NCBI GenBank assembly: GCA_030533325.1
Contig: JAUNJJ010000019.1
Location: 1-44,850 of the forward strand
Direction: 5' to 3'
DNA: 44,850 nt
Origin: Oscillospiraceae bacterium
GTDB taxonomy: Bacteria; Bacillota; Clostridia; Oscillospirales; Ruminococcaceae
Part shown: positions 23,562-32,381 of the stretch, piece by piece
Numbering within the stretch: position 1 is the first letter of the stretch
How the letters are laid out: each line of letters starts with the position of its first letter
Made by a program: the position numbers and the translations under genes
Notes under the pieces: generated by a model
The model's database searches: none
The model's input: the letters and a program-made list of their open reading frames with translations, nothing else
Told to the model about the DNA's origin: nothing

Positions 23562-24734
23562 ATGCTTGCAAAAATAACACTGGAAAACTTCAAATCATTT
23601 AAGAATACTGAAACCATAGATTTAACGAAAACCAATTATACAATACTTCCTCAGAATGTTGCGGATAATGGTGTACTAAAAGGCTGTATTTTTGTCGGCG
23701 CAAATGCTTCCGGTAAATCAACAATCATTCTTGCAGTCAAACTTCTGCTTGATTTCCTCTTTTCTGAGCGAAATTTGAATTCAGGCATTTTCATTTGTAT
23801 GTTCGGAGATCATCCTTGCTATTCATTGTCTTATGATTTTTTAATTGAAAAGAAAAACATTCACTATTCATTTGAAGTAGATGCCGGAAAATCAATGATT
23901 TCAGAAAAACTTTATGTTGACAATAAGCTAATGCTGGAACGAATGGGTCTGTCCGCAAAATCATATATTGCAGATGAAAAAGGCGTAAACTACGATGAAA
24001 CAGATGTCGGAAAGGATACCCTCTTTTTGCGTACTTTGTATTTCAATACAAAGTTTGCATCCAGTCCTGTTTTAAAATCATGGATGGAGTATCTGAAAAA
24101 ATCAATCTATATAAATATGTTTGACAGGAAGATTATATCTTATGGTAATACTGATGTATCAGTTGCTCAGTATCTGGATAAGAGTGGGTGTAAGTCAATC
24201 AATGATTTCTTTGACGAATACAATTTTGAACAGAACATCGAATATGAACACAGCAGCGAAGGCAGACATGTTAAGCTTGTTATAGGAACGGACGAGAGCG
24301 AGAAATATATCTTCTTTAAGCGCAAGGGAATAGAAGTACCGATTCCATTTGCCGAAGAATCTCTTGGCAATCAAAATCTGCTCCGCATTCTTCCGTCTTT
24401 TCTCAGTGTCATTGAGAATGACGGAATACTTCTGATTGATGAATTCTCCAGTGGATTCCATAATGAACTTGAAAACCTTCTTGTTCGTTATTTTATGGAA
24501 AAATCCAGATTTGCACAAATGCTGTTTGTATCTCATTCTACAAATTTACTGAGTAATTCAATACTCCGTCCTGATCAGGAGTATTCTGTAGAATTTCAGA
24601 GTGATACTGGCAGTTCTGTCAAAAGATTCTCATCAGAGCAGCCCCGTTCAGCACAAAATATCGAAAAAATGTATGTCAGTGGCGTTTTTGGCGGCCTTCC
24701 TGAGTATAAAGAGGTAGATCATGAAATTCAATAA
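23562..24734 (+). CDS. AAA15-family (RloA-like) ATPase
   Basis: 390 residues, ABC/SMC-like ATPase. MLAKITLENFKSFKNTETID is the standard start, Walker A is FVGANASGKSTII (46-54), and Walker B is ILLIDEFSSGFHNELE near residue 290, followed by the switch VSHSTNLL. Such ATPases are paired with TOPRIM or RloB-like nucleases in defence systems (RloAB, AbiL, PARIS). GGAGG lies just before the ATG. The gene overlaps the next one by 14 nt and has its own promoter. It is complete, unlike its partner. Confidence 0.85.
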   Translation: MLAKITLENFKSFKNTETIDLTKTNYTILPQNVADNGVLKGCIFVGANASGKSTIILAVKLLLDFLFSERNLNSGIFICMFGDHPCYSLSYDFLIEKKNIHYSFEVDAGKSMISEKLYVDNKLMLERMGLSAKSYIADEKGVNYDETDVGKDTLFLRTLYFNTKFASSPVLKSWMEYLKKSIYINMFDRKIISYGNTDVSVAQYLDKSGCKSINDFFDEYNFEQNIEYEHSSEGRHVKLVIGTDESEKYIFFKRKGIEVPIPFAEESLGNQNLLRILPSFLSVIENDGILLIDEFSSGFHNELENLLVRYFMEKSRFAQMLFVSHSTNLLSNSILRPDQEYSVEFQSDTGSSVKRFSSEQPRSAQNIEKMYVSGVFGGLPEYKEVDHEIQ

Positions 24735-25475
24735 AGAAAAACATATCGGTAGAGTTCTCTTTATTGTGGAAGGCAGTCAGACAGAATTTTCAATACTTCG
24801 TCGTATCTTCTGTAATCTGCTTGGTTACAGTTATATTGAAAAAAGAAGAAACAGACCTGCCCGTTTTACGAGTACGAAAGATCGATTTTCACAGGTAGCA
24901 GTTATAAATACTCGTGAAAGCAATATTCGGGATATCAGCGAAAATGAGTCTTATCTGGATGATATTTTCAATGCATTAAGGGAGCAATATCAGTTTCCGG
25001 TAGATCAGTCTGCTATTTACTATCTGTTCGACCGTGATCCAAAATCCAATACAGATTCAGTCTTGATTGAAAATTATATTCATTCTCTGGCAAATCCCTA
25101 TGTAAATGACGATGGATATAAAGCGGGACAACTTCTTTTGAGTTATCCAAGCATTGAGAGTTACATTATCTCAAATTTCAGAAAAGAGACAACTACTTTG
25201 AGATTTCAGCTTGGAAAGGATGCCAAAGCATATATTGGAAAAATACCGATATCCAAACTAATAAAATTTCCGAAGAGACACTGTTGAAAGCGACCCGCGA
25301 ATTTCTGGAATATCTGAAGAGTGAACTTATCGATTTTGATATTGATAATTTTTCAGCAGCGAGTTATACTGTTTTCACAAAACAGGAAACAGAATATTTG
25401 TCCGGCATGGGATATAAAGTATTTTCAATGCTTACTCTTGCATTTTTACAAATGGGAATTATAGAGCCTGATTAG
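24721..25475 (+). pseudogene. RloB-like/TOPRIM-type partner, frameshifted
   Basis: The first frame (24721-25287) starts KHIGRVLFIVEGSQTEFSIL, with a TOPRIM-like Glu in VEGSQTE, and has YYLFDRDPKSNTD, an Asp-x-Asp pair. A second frame (to 25475) continues the same protein from TDIQTNKISEETLLKATREF to GIIEPD. The switch falls at a run of five A (25239-25243); six A would restore one protein of ~250 residues. No slippery heptamer with both codons re-pairing is visible, so loss of one A is the simplest reading. A sequencing error is also possible. If real, the nuclease-type partner is truncated by ~60 residues while the ATPase is intact. Confidence 0.75.
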
Positions 25476-25692
25476 TTACTATTCACGGGTTAGCCAGATA
25501 GCAGATAAGAATCTGCCACCTGCCTCTCTCTTAAAATGGAAATTGGCGTCTCATTAGAGTCGCCAATTACTATTGAAAACATCTGCATAAATTGAGGAGA
25601 TGTTAGTTTGCTTCAGTAAAGAATAACATTTTTAAAAGAAAAAAGCATGAGCCAGTCCTATACACAAGACTGGTTAACCCGTGAGTAGTAAC
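25475..25692. repeat. 218-bp inverted-repeat element with internal hairpins
   Basis: The 23-nt arms at 25475-25497 (starting GTTACTATTCACGGGTTAGC) and 25670-25692 are complementary at 21 positions. Between them lie four further hairpins: GCAGAT-AAGA-ATCTGC (25501-25516), AATTGGCG...CGCCAATT (25541-25568), ACATCT...AGATGT (25579-25603) and CCAGTC...GACTGG (25652-25673). No reading frame of note is inside. The left arm begins on the last base of the RloB stop codon. It could be a MITE or a structured RNA. Confidence 0.7.
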
Positions 25693-25731
25693 GGTGCAGG
25701 AGGGGACCAACATCTTCTGTTCTGAACAACC

Positions 25732-25760
25732 TTGTTTTCTATAAATTTTTGTGTTATAAT
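25732..25760 (+). promoter_or_regulatory. Promoter of the DUF4869/P-loop pair
   Basis: TTGTTT (25732-25737), 17-nt spacer, TATAAT (25755-25760), about 50 nt before the start at 25813. The leader can form a short AGCT-rich hairpin (AGCTCTTTACGATGAGCT). Confidence 0.75.
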
Positions 25761-25812
25761 TTTACCTGCAGCATGCAGCTCTTTACGATGAGCTACAAGG
25801 AGAGTGTTAAAT

Positions 25813-26250
25813 TTGCTTACAGTTTATTATGGAAATTTGCCGGAGGCTATATTCAATACCTCTGTATATTTTAAAAATTCATATGAAGATGAATGGATAA
25901 CTGATCCGTTTGCAAAGCAGATGATTCTGGATGTAGATAAATCAACTGTACTTGACAGTGGAGTTATAGACAGTCCTGTTTTAGGGAAAATTCCGCCGAC
26001 ATCACTTTCCGGAGGTGTTAAAACAGTTATTCTTATAAAAAATGTTCCGGAAAAAATATTTAATGCATCCACATGCGGGGATAACTGTGCCGCATGGATA
26101 CTGAAATTATCCGAGCAAAGAAATATTACAATTAATCTTCGTCATATTATGAATTTTGGTGAGGGTTCATTCGATATTCATATTGCCAATACAGATACAG
26201 TCGTTCACAGTATGAAGGAACTTGTTCCGATTGCCGGACTGTATGTTTAA
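25813..26250 (+). CDS. DUF4869-family protein
   Basis: 145 residues. The start LTVYYGNLPEAIFNTSVYFK, the central VLDSGVIDSPVLGKIPPTSLSG split over ~22 residues, and FNASTCGDNCAAWILKLSE match what I recall of DUF4869. The TTG at 25813 is chosen because AAGGAG (25797-25802) is 10 nt upstream; the GTG at 25804 is too close. The family is uncharacterised. It lies 12 nt before a P-loop protein, an arrangement I recall from other Firmicutes, so the two probably work together. Conserved Cys and Asn in TCGDNC may be functional. Confidence 0.7.
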   Translation: MLTVYYGNLPEAIFNTSVYFKNSYEDEWITDPFAKQMILDVDKSTVLDSGVIDSPVLGKIPPTSLSGGVKTVILIKNVPEKIFNASTCGDNCAAWILKLSEQRNITINLRHIMNFGEGSFDIHIANTDTVVHSMKELVPIAGLYV

Positions 26251-26262
26251 GGAGCAGGTAAA

Positions 26263-27261
26263 ATGAAAGGTTCATATGATATTACAGTTCAGAACAAGCG
26301 AATACGATATGATTTTCAGATAAGAAGAAATATAACTGTAATTCGTGGAAACAGTGCAACTGGTAAAACAACGCTGATAGATATGGTAAGAGAACATTAT
26401 GAGGAAGGCGAGAACAGTGCCGTTGAACTAAGGTGTGATAAACAATGTGCAGTAATTGACGGGCGAAGCTGGAAAGGTCAGCTTTCTGATTTGAGCGACA
26501 GTATCGTTTTTATCGATGAAGGCAATCAGTTTGTGTTTTCCGATGAATTTGCTTCATTTATACAGAAAACTGATAATTATTATGTTATCGTTTCAAGAGA
26601 AGGTATTCCCTCTCTTCCATATAGTGTTGATGAAATATATGGTATCAGAAATTCCGGAAAATATGGTTCTCTTAAAAGAACTTATAATGAGTTCTATCAT
26701 TTATATGAGAAGAATGATTTTTCAGCTCCTGTGATTCCGGATACAATAATAACTGAGGATTCAAATTCCGGATATCAGTTTTTTTGTGCTGTTTGTACCA
26801 GAAACAACATAAGGTGCGTAAGTGCAAACGGAAAATCCGGCATATTTGAAACTGCTGAAAAGTCAAAAGGAAAGAGTTTGCTGATAATAGCTGACGGAGC
26901 TGCACTTGGCTCTGAAATCGGAAAATTAGTAGAATTAGCGAAAGTAAGAAACAATATCACATTATATTTCCCTGAGTCTTTTGAATGGTTGATACTAACA
27001 TCAGGTGTAATTAATAATTCTGAAACAGCTGATATACTCAGCAGTCCTGGTGAGTACATTGAAAGCAGTGAATATTTCAGCTGGGAACGATATTTCACAG
27101 CCTTGATTGTTAGAATAACAAAGGATACTTATATGCAGTATACAAAGAAAAAAATCAATGATTACTATATCCAGAAACATGTAGCAAACAGAATTCTTCA
27201 GGAAATAAACAATGTACAGTTGAACTCTGAAACAGAGACAAGAGAGATGAAAAGAAATTAG
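26263..27261 (+). CDS. P-loop NTPase paired with DUF4869
   Basis: 332 residues. A P-loop is near the N-terminus (ITVIRGNSATGKTTLIDMV, residues ~24-42) and a Walker-B-like SIVFIDEGNQFVF near 85-97. The middle has YYVIVSREGIPSLPYSVDEI, a strand-rich 'SR' switch. A further domain (SLLIIADGAALGSEIGKLVE) lies around residue 215, and a basic helical tail closes the protein. GGAG with a short spacer precedes the ATG. No named function is known to me; it is a probable accessory or defence-type ATPase acting with DUF4869. Confidence 0.65.
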   Translation: MKGSYDITVQNKRIRYDFQIRRNITVIRGNSATGKTTLIDMVREHYEEGENSAVELRCDKQCAVIDGRSWKGQLSDLSDSIVFIDEGNQFVFSDEFASFIQKTDNYYVIVSREGIPSLPYSVDEIYGIRNSGKYGSLKRTYNEFYHLYEKNDFSAPVIPDTIITEDSNSGYQFFCAVCTRNNIRCVSANGKSGIFETAEKSKGKSLLIIADGAALGSEIGKLVELAKVRNNITLYFPESFEWLILTSGVINNSETADILSSPGEYIESSEYFSWERYFTALIVRITKDTYMQYTKKKINDYYIQKHVANRILQEINNVQLNSETETREMKRN

Positions 27262-27264
27262 ACA

Positions 27265-27330
27265 TATATTGAATTCGAAAAGACTATACATGGGAGGATA
27301 TTCGAATCTGTTTTGACGTTCAATATAATA
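27265..27330. repeat. Inverted repeat related to the one at 5508
   Basis: TATATTGAATTCGAAAAG (27265 on) pairs imperfectly with the arm ending TTTTGACGTTCAATATAAT (27311-27329). That right arm differs at one position from the right arm of the 5508-5548 repeat. Inside, ATTCGAA/TTCGAAT form a smaller inverted repeat. It lies between the P-loop gene and the urease promoter. Confidence 0.5.
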
Positions 27331-27348
27331 ATCCCTGCATTTTTTGTC

Positions 27349-27377
27349 TTGACATTCAAAATTAATTCTGCTATAAT
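27349..27377 (+). promoter_or_regulatory. Promoter of the urease operon
   Basis: A perfect TTGACA (27349-27354), 17-nt spacer and TATAAT (27372-27377). Expression would be very high unless controlled; a terminator-like hairpin follows in the leader. Confidence 0.85.
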
Positions 27378-27408
27378 AGTAATCGAAAACAAATTAATAT
27401 GAAACAAT

Positions 27409-27456
27409 GACGTTTAGTTTTTTCTGGGTAAATCAGAAAAATCAAACGTCTTTTTT
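27409..27456 (+). promoter_or_regulatory. Terminator-like leader hairpin (attenuator) before ureAB
   Basis: GACGTTT (27409-27415) pairs with AAACGTC (27444-27450), extended inside by TTTTTTCTG (27418-27426) with CAGAAAAAT (27434-27442), loop GGTAAAT, and six T after the stem. It lies between the strong promoter and the ureAB ribosome binding site (GGAGGA, 27464-27469), where it should stop most transcripts unless an antitermination event occurs. Confidence 0.75.
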
Positions 27457-27476
27457 GTTTTTTGGAGGAATGATAT

Positions 27477-28157
27477 ATGCATCTTACAGTAAGAGAGCAG
27501 GAAAGGCTTATGACGCATTATGCAGGCGAACTTGCAAAACAAAGAAAAGCAAGAGGCCTTAAGCTTAACTATCCGGAAACGATTGCCTATATAACTTCAG
27601 AACTGCTTGAGCTGGCCAGAGACGGACTTACGGTAACTGAACTTATGAGCAGAGGAAGAACTCTTCTCACGTGTGATGAGGTTATGGACGGTGTTCCGGA
27701 AATGATACATGAAATACAGTTTGAAGCAACTTTCCCGGACGGTACAAAACTGGTTACTGTGCATGAACCGATTATTCCGTCAAATAAAACTGTACCGGGA
27801 GAGTATCTGACAGATGAGGGAGAAATAATCATAAATGCTGATAAAGCTTCAGAGGAGATTACCGTGAAAAATACTGCAGACCGTCCGGTACAGATTGGTT
27901 CACATTTTCACTTTTTTGAAGCAAATAAATTTCTGGAGTTTGACAGAGAATCAGCTTTCGGAAAACGGCTTGATATACCGGCCGGCACTGCTGTAAGATT
28001 TGAACCGGGTGAAAGCAGAACGGTAAGGCTGATAGATGTTGGTGGAAAACGTATGGGATATGGTCTGAATAATCTTACTCAGGGTTCTTTTGATGATGAG
28101 AAGGTAAAGGAAAATGCACTGAAGAAAGCAAAAGAACTCGGATATAAGGGAGCGTGA
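27477..28157 (+). CDS. ureAB: Urease gamma-beta fusion subunit
   Basis: 226 residues. The gamma domain (1-~100) has [20 protein letters not shown] and [20 protein letters not shown]. The beta domain (~105-226) has [33 protein letters not shown] and [16 protein letters not shown] fusion of this kind is known in Helicobacter UreA; most Firmicutes have separate genes. GGAGG lies before the ATG. It overlaps ureC by 4 nt if the GTG of ureC is counted. It forms the structural scaffold with UreC; urease hydrolyses urea to ammonia and carbamate. Confidence 0.95.
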   Translation: MHLTVREQERLMTHYAGELAKQRKARGLKLNYPETIAYITSELLELARDGLTVTELMSRGRTLLTCDEVMDGVPEMIHEIQFEATFPDGTKLVTVHEPIIPSNKTVPGEYLTDEGEIIINADKASEEITVKNTADRPVQIGSHFHFFEANKFLEFDRESAFGKRLDIPAGTAVRFEPGESRTVRLIDVGGKRMGYGLNNLTQGSFDDEKVKENALKKAKELGYKGA

Positions 28158-28162
28158 TAAAA

Positions 28163-29875
28163 ATGTTCAGTATGTCAAGAAAACAGTATGCTGATATGTA
28201 CGGACCTACAACAGGTGACAGAGTACGGCTTGCAGATACTTCACTTGTAGTTGAGGTTGAAAAGGACTATACAGTTTACGGTGATGAAGCCAAGTTCGGA
28301 GGCGGAAAATCTCTTCGTGACGGAATGGGACAGTCGTGTTCCGTACCCGATTCCGAATGTCCGGACACTGTAATAACCAGTGCTCTTGTAATTGACAGTA
28401 CCGGCATTTACAAGGCAGATATAGGCATTAAGGACGGTAAAATCTGCGGAATAGGAAAATCAGGCAATCCAGATATAATGGACGGAGTTACTCCTTCTCT
28501 TGTTTTCGGTGCAGGAACGGAAGCTATTGCCGGTGAAGGTCTGATACTTACTGCCGGAGGAATAGATACACATATTCACTTTATAAGTCCGACTCAGATA
28601 GAAACCGCACTTTATTCAGGTGTAACAACCATGATAGGCGGTGGCACAGGTCCTGCTGACGGAACGAATGCGACTACATGTTCACCGGGTCGTTTCAATA
28701 TTGAAAAGATGATTGAAGCAGCTGAAGATTATCCGGTGAATCTTGGTTTTCTCGGAAAGGGAAACAGTGCATGCTTTGATACACTTGCCGAACAGATTGA
28801 AGCTGGTGCCTGCGGACTTAAGATACATGAGGACTGGGGTTCAACACCGTCAGTTATTGATCAGGCACTTAATGCTGCGGACAAATATGATGTGCAGGTT
28901 TCGATACATACCGACACTCTTAATGAAGCCGGATTTGTTGAAGATACACTTAATGCGGTAAACGGCAGGGTAATTCATACTTACCATACAGAAGGGGCAG
29001 GAGGAGGACATGCACCTGATATTATAAAAGCGGCAGCATTTGATAATATCCTTCCTTCATCAACCAATCCGACAATGCCGTATACAGTGAATACAATTGA
29101 TGAACATCTTGATATGCTTATGGTTTGTCATCATCTTGACAGCAGGGTTCCTGAGGATGTTGCATTTGCTGATTCCAGAATTCGTCCTGAAACAATTGCT
29201 GCCGAAGATGTTCTGCATGATATGGGAATATTCAGTATGATGAGTTCAGACTCACAGGCGATGGGAAGAGTCGGGGAAGTAATAACTCGAACATGGCAGA
29301 CGGCCTCGAAGATGAAGGACCAGAGAGGTACACTTCCTGAGGATAATGAAAGAAATGACAACTACCGTGTTAAACGGTATATTTCAAAATACACCATTAA
29401 TCCTGCAGTAACTCATGGAATTTCGGATTATGTGGGTTCTGTTGAAGTCGGAAAGATGGCTGATCTGGTGCTTTGGAAACCTTCGATGTTCGGAGTAAAG
29501 CCTGAAATGATAATAAAGGGCGGATTTATCTGTGCCTCAAAGATGGGTGATGCAAACGCTTCCATTCCTACACCGCAGCCTGTGGTGTATACAAAAATGT
29601 TCGGGGCAGATGGACTTGCAGTAAAAAGATGCTGTGCAACATTTACATCAGCCTGTGCTGCCGGAGAGGGAATAAAGGAAAGGCTGTCTCTTGAACGAAT
29701 GATTCTTCCGGTAAAAAACTGCAGGAATATCAGTAAAAAAGACATGAGATTCAATGATGTGACCGGTGATATACAGGTAGATCCTGAATGTTACAGCGTT
29801 ACGGTTAACGGTGAAAATATCACATGTAAAGCAGCGGATAAACTGCCGCTTACGCAGAAATTTTATTTATTCTAA
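28163..29875 (+). CDS. ureC: Urease alpha (catalytic) subunit
   Basis: 570 residues, full length. Nickel ligands and catalytic residues are in [12 protein letters not shown] (His pair), [15 protein letters not shown] (carbamylated Lys), [10 protein letters not shown] and [13 protein letters not shown] (His). The mobile flap is [20 protein letters not shown], followed by [10 protein letters not shown] (Asp). The start is taken at ATG 28163, with AAGGGAG 10 nt upstream, rather than the GTG at 28154 inside the previous stop. Nothing is missing, so an active enzyme is expected given the full set of assembly genes downstream. Confidence 0.97.
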   Translation: MFSMSRKQYADMYGPTTGDRVRLADTSLVVEVEKDYTVYGDEAKFGGGKSLRDGMGQSCSVPDSECPDTVITSALVIDSTGIYKADIGIKDGKICGIGKSGNPDIMDGVTPSLVFGAGTEAIAGEGLILTAGGIDTHIHFISPTQIETALYSGVTTMIGGGTGPADGTNATTCSPGRFNIEKMIEAAEDYPVNLGFLGKGNSACFDTLAEQIEAGACGLKIHEDWGSTPSVIDQALNAADKYDVQVSIHTDTLNEAGFVEDTLNAVNGRVIHTYHTEGAGGGHAPDIIKAAAFDNILPSSTNPTMPYTVNTIDEHLDMLMVCHHLDSRVPEDVAFADSRIRPETIAAEDVLHDMGIFSMMSSDSQAMGRVGEVITRTWQTASKMKDQRGTLPEDNERNDNYRVKRYISKYTINPAVTHGISDYVGSVEVGKMADLVLWKPSMFGVKPEMIIKGGFICASKMGDANASIPTPQPVVYTKMFGADGLAVKRCCATFTSACAAGEGIKERLSLERMILPVKNCRNISKKDMRFNDVTGDIQVDPECYSVTVNGENITCKAADKLPLTQKFYLF

Positions 29876-29888
29876 AGGAGAATTTATT

Positions 29889-30278
29889 ATGGCTTGTTTT
29901 TTAGTACCTGCTGCAGAAGCTGTTTTAACACTCGCTGCAACTAAGATAATAAGGAAAAAGGAAATTGAAACTGAAACAGATATAAACTGTCGTTTTTCAG
30001 AAAAACTCGGATGGCTTAATAAAATGCTGTGCGGTGGTTCTGCTCTTCTTGCGTTTGAACATCTCTGGCATGGAGAGATAACACCGTTTCCTCCGTTTCT
30101 TACTGCAGCCTCCGATACTTCTGAAACAGCTGCCATGCTCAGAGAGATGAGCACCTCAGGGGTTGCGATGGCAGTTCTTGTTACCTGTGTATGGTCAGTT
30201 ATTACAGTATTTTCAATAATGAAAGATATGCATAATGATGATATGAAATCAGTAAATGCCGGAGGGAAAAAATTATGA
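29889..30278 (+). CDS. Membrane protein embedded in the urease operon (129 aa)
   Basis: The N-terminal hydrophobic segment is ACFLVPAAEAVLTLAATKII, then a charged stretch, a second helix (LNKMLCGGSALLAFEHLWHG) and a third (GVAMAVLVTCVWSVITVFSI). AAAGGAG lies 9 nt before the ATG. It sits between ureC and ureE, and its stop overlaps the start of the next membrane gene, so the two are translationally coupled. I know no standard urease accessory of this type (it is not UreI, UreJ/HupE or Yut). The His/Glu in FEHLWHGEIT within the membrane region could bind a metal. A role in nickel or urea/ammonia passage is a guess from context. Confidence 0.7.
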   Translation: MACFLVPAAEAVLTLAATKIIRKKEIETETDINCRFSEKLGWLNKMLCGGSALLAFEHLWHGEITPFPPFLTAASDTSETAAMLREMSTSGVAMAVLVTCVWSVITVFSIMKDMHNDDMKSVNAGGKKL

Positions 30279-30571
30279 CACTTCTGATAATGAGTTTTGC
30301 AGCGATTGTATCAACATTAATCTGGTATCTGAATGAAAGAGCAAGACGAAATAATATCAGTCTGCTTTGTTTTACATACTGGGGGGCAGCACTTATGTGG
30401 CTGGTTGATGCAGCAGCAGAATATCTGGAACAGGGAGCGAAATTTTTTACTCCTGCTGTTTCAGATATGGTAAATGACAGTTTCCTTGGTTTTTCAGCAG
30501 TTGCTTTAGGTCTTGTTATATGGCTTGTTTCAGTGCTTTTCAAAGACAGGGAACACGTTTTTAAGAAATAA
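30275..30571 (+). CDS. Second small membrane protein in the urease operon (98 aa)
   Basis: Three hydrophobic stretches (LLIMSFAAIVSTLIWYL, LLCFTYWGAALMWLVDAAAE, FLGFSAVALGLVIWLVSVLF) suggest a compact membrane protein with a basic tail. Its ATG overlaps the stop of the 129-aa gene (ATGA). No known family is recognised. Tight coupling to the preceding gene suggests a two-subunit membrane complex made together with urease. A hairpin (30582-30611) separates it from ureE. Confidence 0.7.
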   Translation: MTLLIMSFAAIVSTLIWYLNERARRNNISLLCFTYWGAALMWLVDAAAEYLEQGAKFFTPAVSDMVNDSFLGFSAVALGLVIWLVSVLFKDREHVFKK

Positions 30572-30581
30572 AATAACGGAG

Positions 30582-30611
30582 ATACCGCAGTGATTTCTGC
30601 GGTATTCTTTT
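30582..30611 (+). terminator. Weak intra-operon hairpin before ureE
   Basis: ATACCGCAG (30582-30590) pairs with CTGCGGTAT (30597-30605), followed by TCTTTTG. It may reduce expression of the accessory genes relative to the structural ones. Confidence 0.5.
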
Positions 30612-30629
30612 GAAAAGAGGCAGATAATA

Positions 30630-31088
30630 ATGATAACAGAAAAAATATACGGAAAAAATACAGGAAGCAGAAAGAAAACAGAGACTGTAACCATTGAGTG
30701 GTTTGAACGTGACAAAAAAATTCTCAGAAAAAAAACATCATTCGGAGAGGAGATAGGAATCCGTATTGATGAGACTCTGAATCAGGATGATATAATTTAT
30801 GAAGATGATGAAAGAATAATCTGTATTGATATCGCACCCTGCGACCTGATAAGTATTTCCGTCAGTGAAATGAAGGAAATGGGAAGACTTTGTTTTGAAC
30901 TTGGAAACAGGCATCTTTCACTTTCCATTGAGAATAGTACAGTAAAATGTCCCTACGATGAACCAACTTTTGATTATCTGAATAAGCTTGGTTTTAATGC
31001 GGTAAAGGTTCATGAGAAGTTTGAAGGATATATAGAATGCAGGGCACATGCACATAATCACACTCATGAAAATCACCATGAGCACTGA
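30630..31088 (+). CDS. ureE: Urease nickel metallochaperone UreE
   Basis: 152 residues. The N-terminal domain contains DKKILRKKTSFGEEIGIRID, and the metal-binding domain contains MGRLCFELGNRHLSLSIEN (conserved GNRH). The C-terminus is His-rich ([16 protein letters not shown]), typical for nickel storage and delivery. AGAGG lies about 10 nt before the ATG. The His-rich tail overlaps the start of ureF. It supplies Ni to UreG during urease activation. Confidence 0.93.
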   Translation: MITEKIYGKNTGSRKKTETVTIEWFERDKKILRKKTSFGEEIGIRIDETLNQDDIIYEDDERIICIDIAPCDLISISVSEMKEMGRLCFELGNRHLSLSIENSTVKCPYDEPTFDYLNKLGFNAVKVHEKFEGYIECRAHAHNHTHENHHEH

Positions 31089-31755
31089 GAAACTGCCGGG
31101 TATTCTCTCCCTTCTTCAGGCATTTGACAGCTTGTTTCCTGTGGGAGCTTTTACAATGTCTAACGGAATGGAGACCTATACTCAGAAAAATATTGTTTCT
31201 GACAGAAAGTCACTGTATGATTATCTTGTTTCATATTTGTATTCAATGAAGAAGAATGATCTCGGATTTGCTGCCAAAGCTGCACAGGGACAGGATATTC
31301 CGGAACTTGATGAAATATGCACAGCTTCAAAAATTCCATGTGAACTCAGAGAAGGAAGCAGAAAAATGTGTACACGATTTATTAAAACACAGCTTCATAT
31401 CGGTTCCGGACCCCGTCTTGAAAGATATGCTGATATGATTGAGAAGAACAGGTGTACCGGACATTACTGTATAGCTGCCGGTTTGTATATAGCTGATTCA
31501 GGTGCCGATATTAATACAGGACTTCAGGTGTTCTGTTACAGTCAGCTTTCCTCTCTGGTTAATCATGCGGTAAAACTTGTTCCGCTTCGTCAGAATGACG
31601 GACAGGCTGCTCTTTCGGATATCCTTGCTCAGATTCCGGATGCAGTATCGTATTCACTTTCGCTTGAAGTAAACAGACTGGGAATAAGCGGATTTGGCTT
31701 TGATCTTCGTTCCATGCAGCATGAAAAATTATATTCAAGAATCTATATTTCCTGA
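31078..31755 (+). CDS. ureF: Urease accessory protein UreF
   Basis: 225 residues, all-helical. The family start [20 protein letters not shown] (normally 'LxxFDSxFPxGxFxxSxGLE') is clear. [10 protein letters not shown], the helical [19 protein letters not shown] and the C-terminal [20 protein letters not shown], the tail contacted by UreD and UreG, follow. The ATG at 31078 lies inside the 3' end of ureE. No clear ribosome binding site exists there, so it is probably translated by coupling. It gates Ni transfer and GTP use by UreG. Confidence 0.92.
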   Translation: MSTEKLPGILSLLQAFDSLFPVGAFTMSNGMETYTQKNIVSDRKSLYDYLVSYLYSMKKNDLGFAAKAAQGQDIPELDEICTASKIPCELREGSRKMCTRFIKTQLHIGSGPRLERYADMIEKNRCTGHYCIAAGLYIADSGADINTGLQVFCYSQLSSLVNHAVKLVPLRQNDGQAALSDILAQIPDAVSYSLSLEVNRLGISGFGFDLRSMQHEKLYSRIYIS

Positions 31756-31769
31756 AAGGAAGGATATTT

Positions 31770-32381
31770 ATGTCGTATGTAAAGATAGGAGTGGGCGGAC
31801 CGGTAGGTTCCGGCAAAACTGCCCTGATTGAAAGACTGACAAGAAAAATGTCGGATGAATACAGCATCTGTGTTGTAACAAATGATATTTACACCAGGGA
31901 GGATGCAGAATTTTTAATTAAAAATTCAAGGCTTCCCGCAGAGCGTATTACCGGTGTCGAGACAGGAGGCTGTCCGCATACAGCAATTCGTGAGGACTGC
32001 TCTATGAACCTTGAGGCTGTGGATGAGCTTGTAAAAAGATTTCCTGATGTGCAGATTGTGTTTATTGAGAGCGGAGGTGATAATCTTTCAGCTACATTTT
32101 CACCTGATCTGGCAGATGCCTCTATATATGTAATTGATGTTGCACAGGGAGAAAAAATTCCGAGAAAGGGCGGTCCGGGTGTAACCAGATCAGACCTGCT
32201 TGTAATCAATAAAACCGACCTTGCTCCTCTTGTAGGTGCCAGCCTTGATGTAATGAAATCTGATTCTGAGAGAATGAGAAACGGAAGACCTTTTATATTT
32301 ACAAATCTTATGACATGTGATGGTGTTGATGCAGTTATAGAGTGGATAAAAAAATATGTGCTGCTTGAGGACATAAAATGA
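31770..32381 (+). CDS. ureG: Urease accessory GTPase UreG
   Basis: 203 residues, SIMIBI GTPase. The P-loop is [17 protein letters not shown], the metal motif Cys-Pro-His is in [16 protein letters not shown], and [17 protein letters not shown] and the guanine-specificity [12 protein letters not shown] are present. AAAGGAAGG precedes the ATG. It overlaps ureD by 4 nt. It delivers Ni into UreC with UreD, UreF and UreE. Confidence 0.96.
   Translation: MSYVKIGVGGPVGSGKTALIERLTRKMSDEYSICVVTNDIYTREDAEFLIKNSRLPAERITGVETGGCPHTAIREDCSMNLEAVDELVKRFPDVQIVFIESGGDNLSATFSPDLADASIYVIDVAQGEKIPRKGGPGVTRSDLLVINKTDLAPLVGASLDVMKSDSERMRNGRPFIFTNLMTCDGVDAVIEWIKKYVLLEDIK

Noticed and set aside
25237-25290. Programmed -1 frameshift in the RloB-like gene
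   Set aside because: GGA-AAA-ATA does not offer re-pairing of both codons in the -1 frame and no stimulatory stem is evident just downstream; loss of one A is simpler.
25475-25692. Complete retron
   Set aside because: Only the ncRNA-like arms are suggestive; no reverse transcriptase or long msd stem is in the window, so it is listed as a finding and not called.
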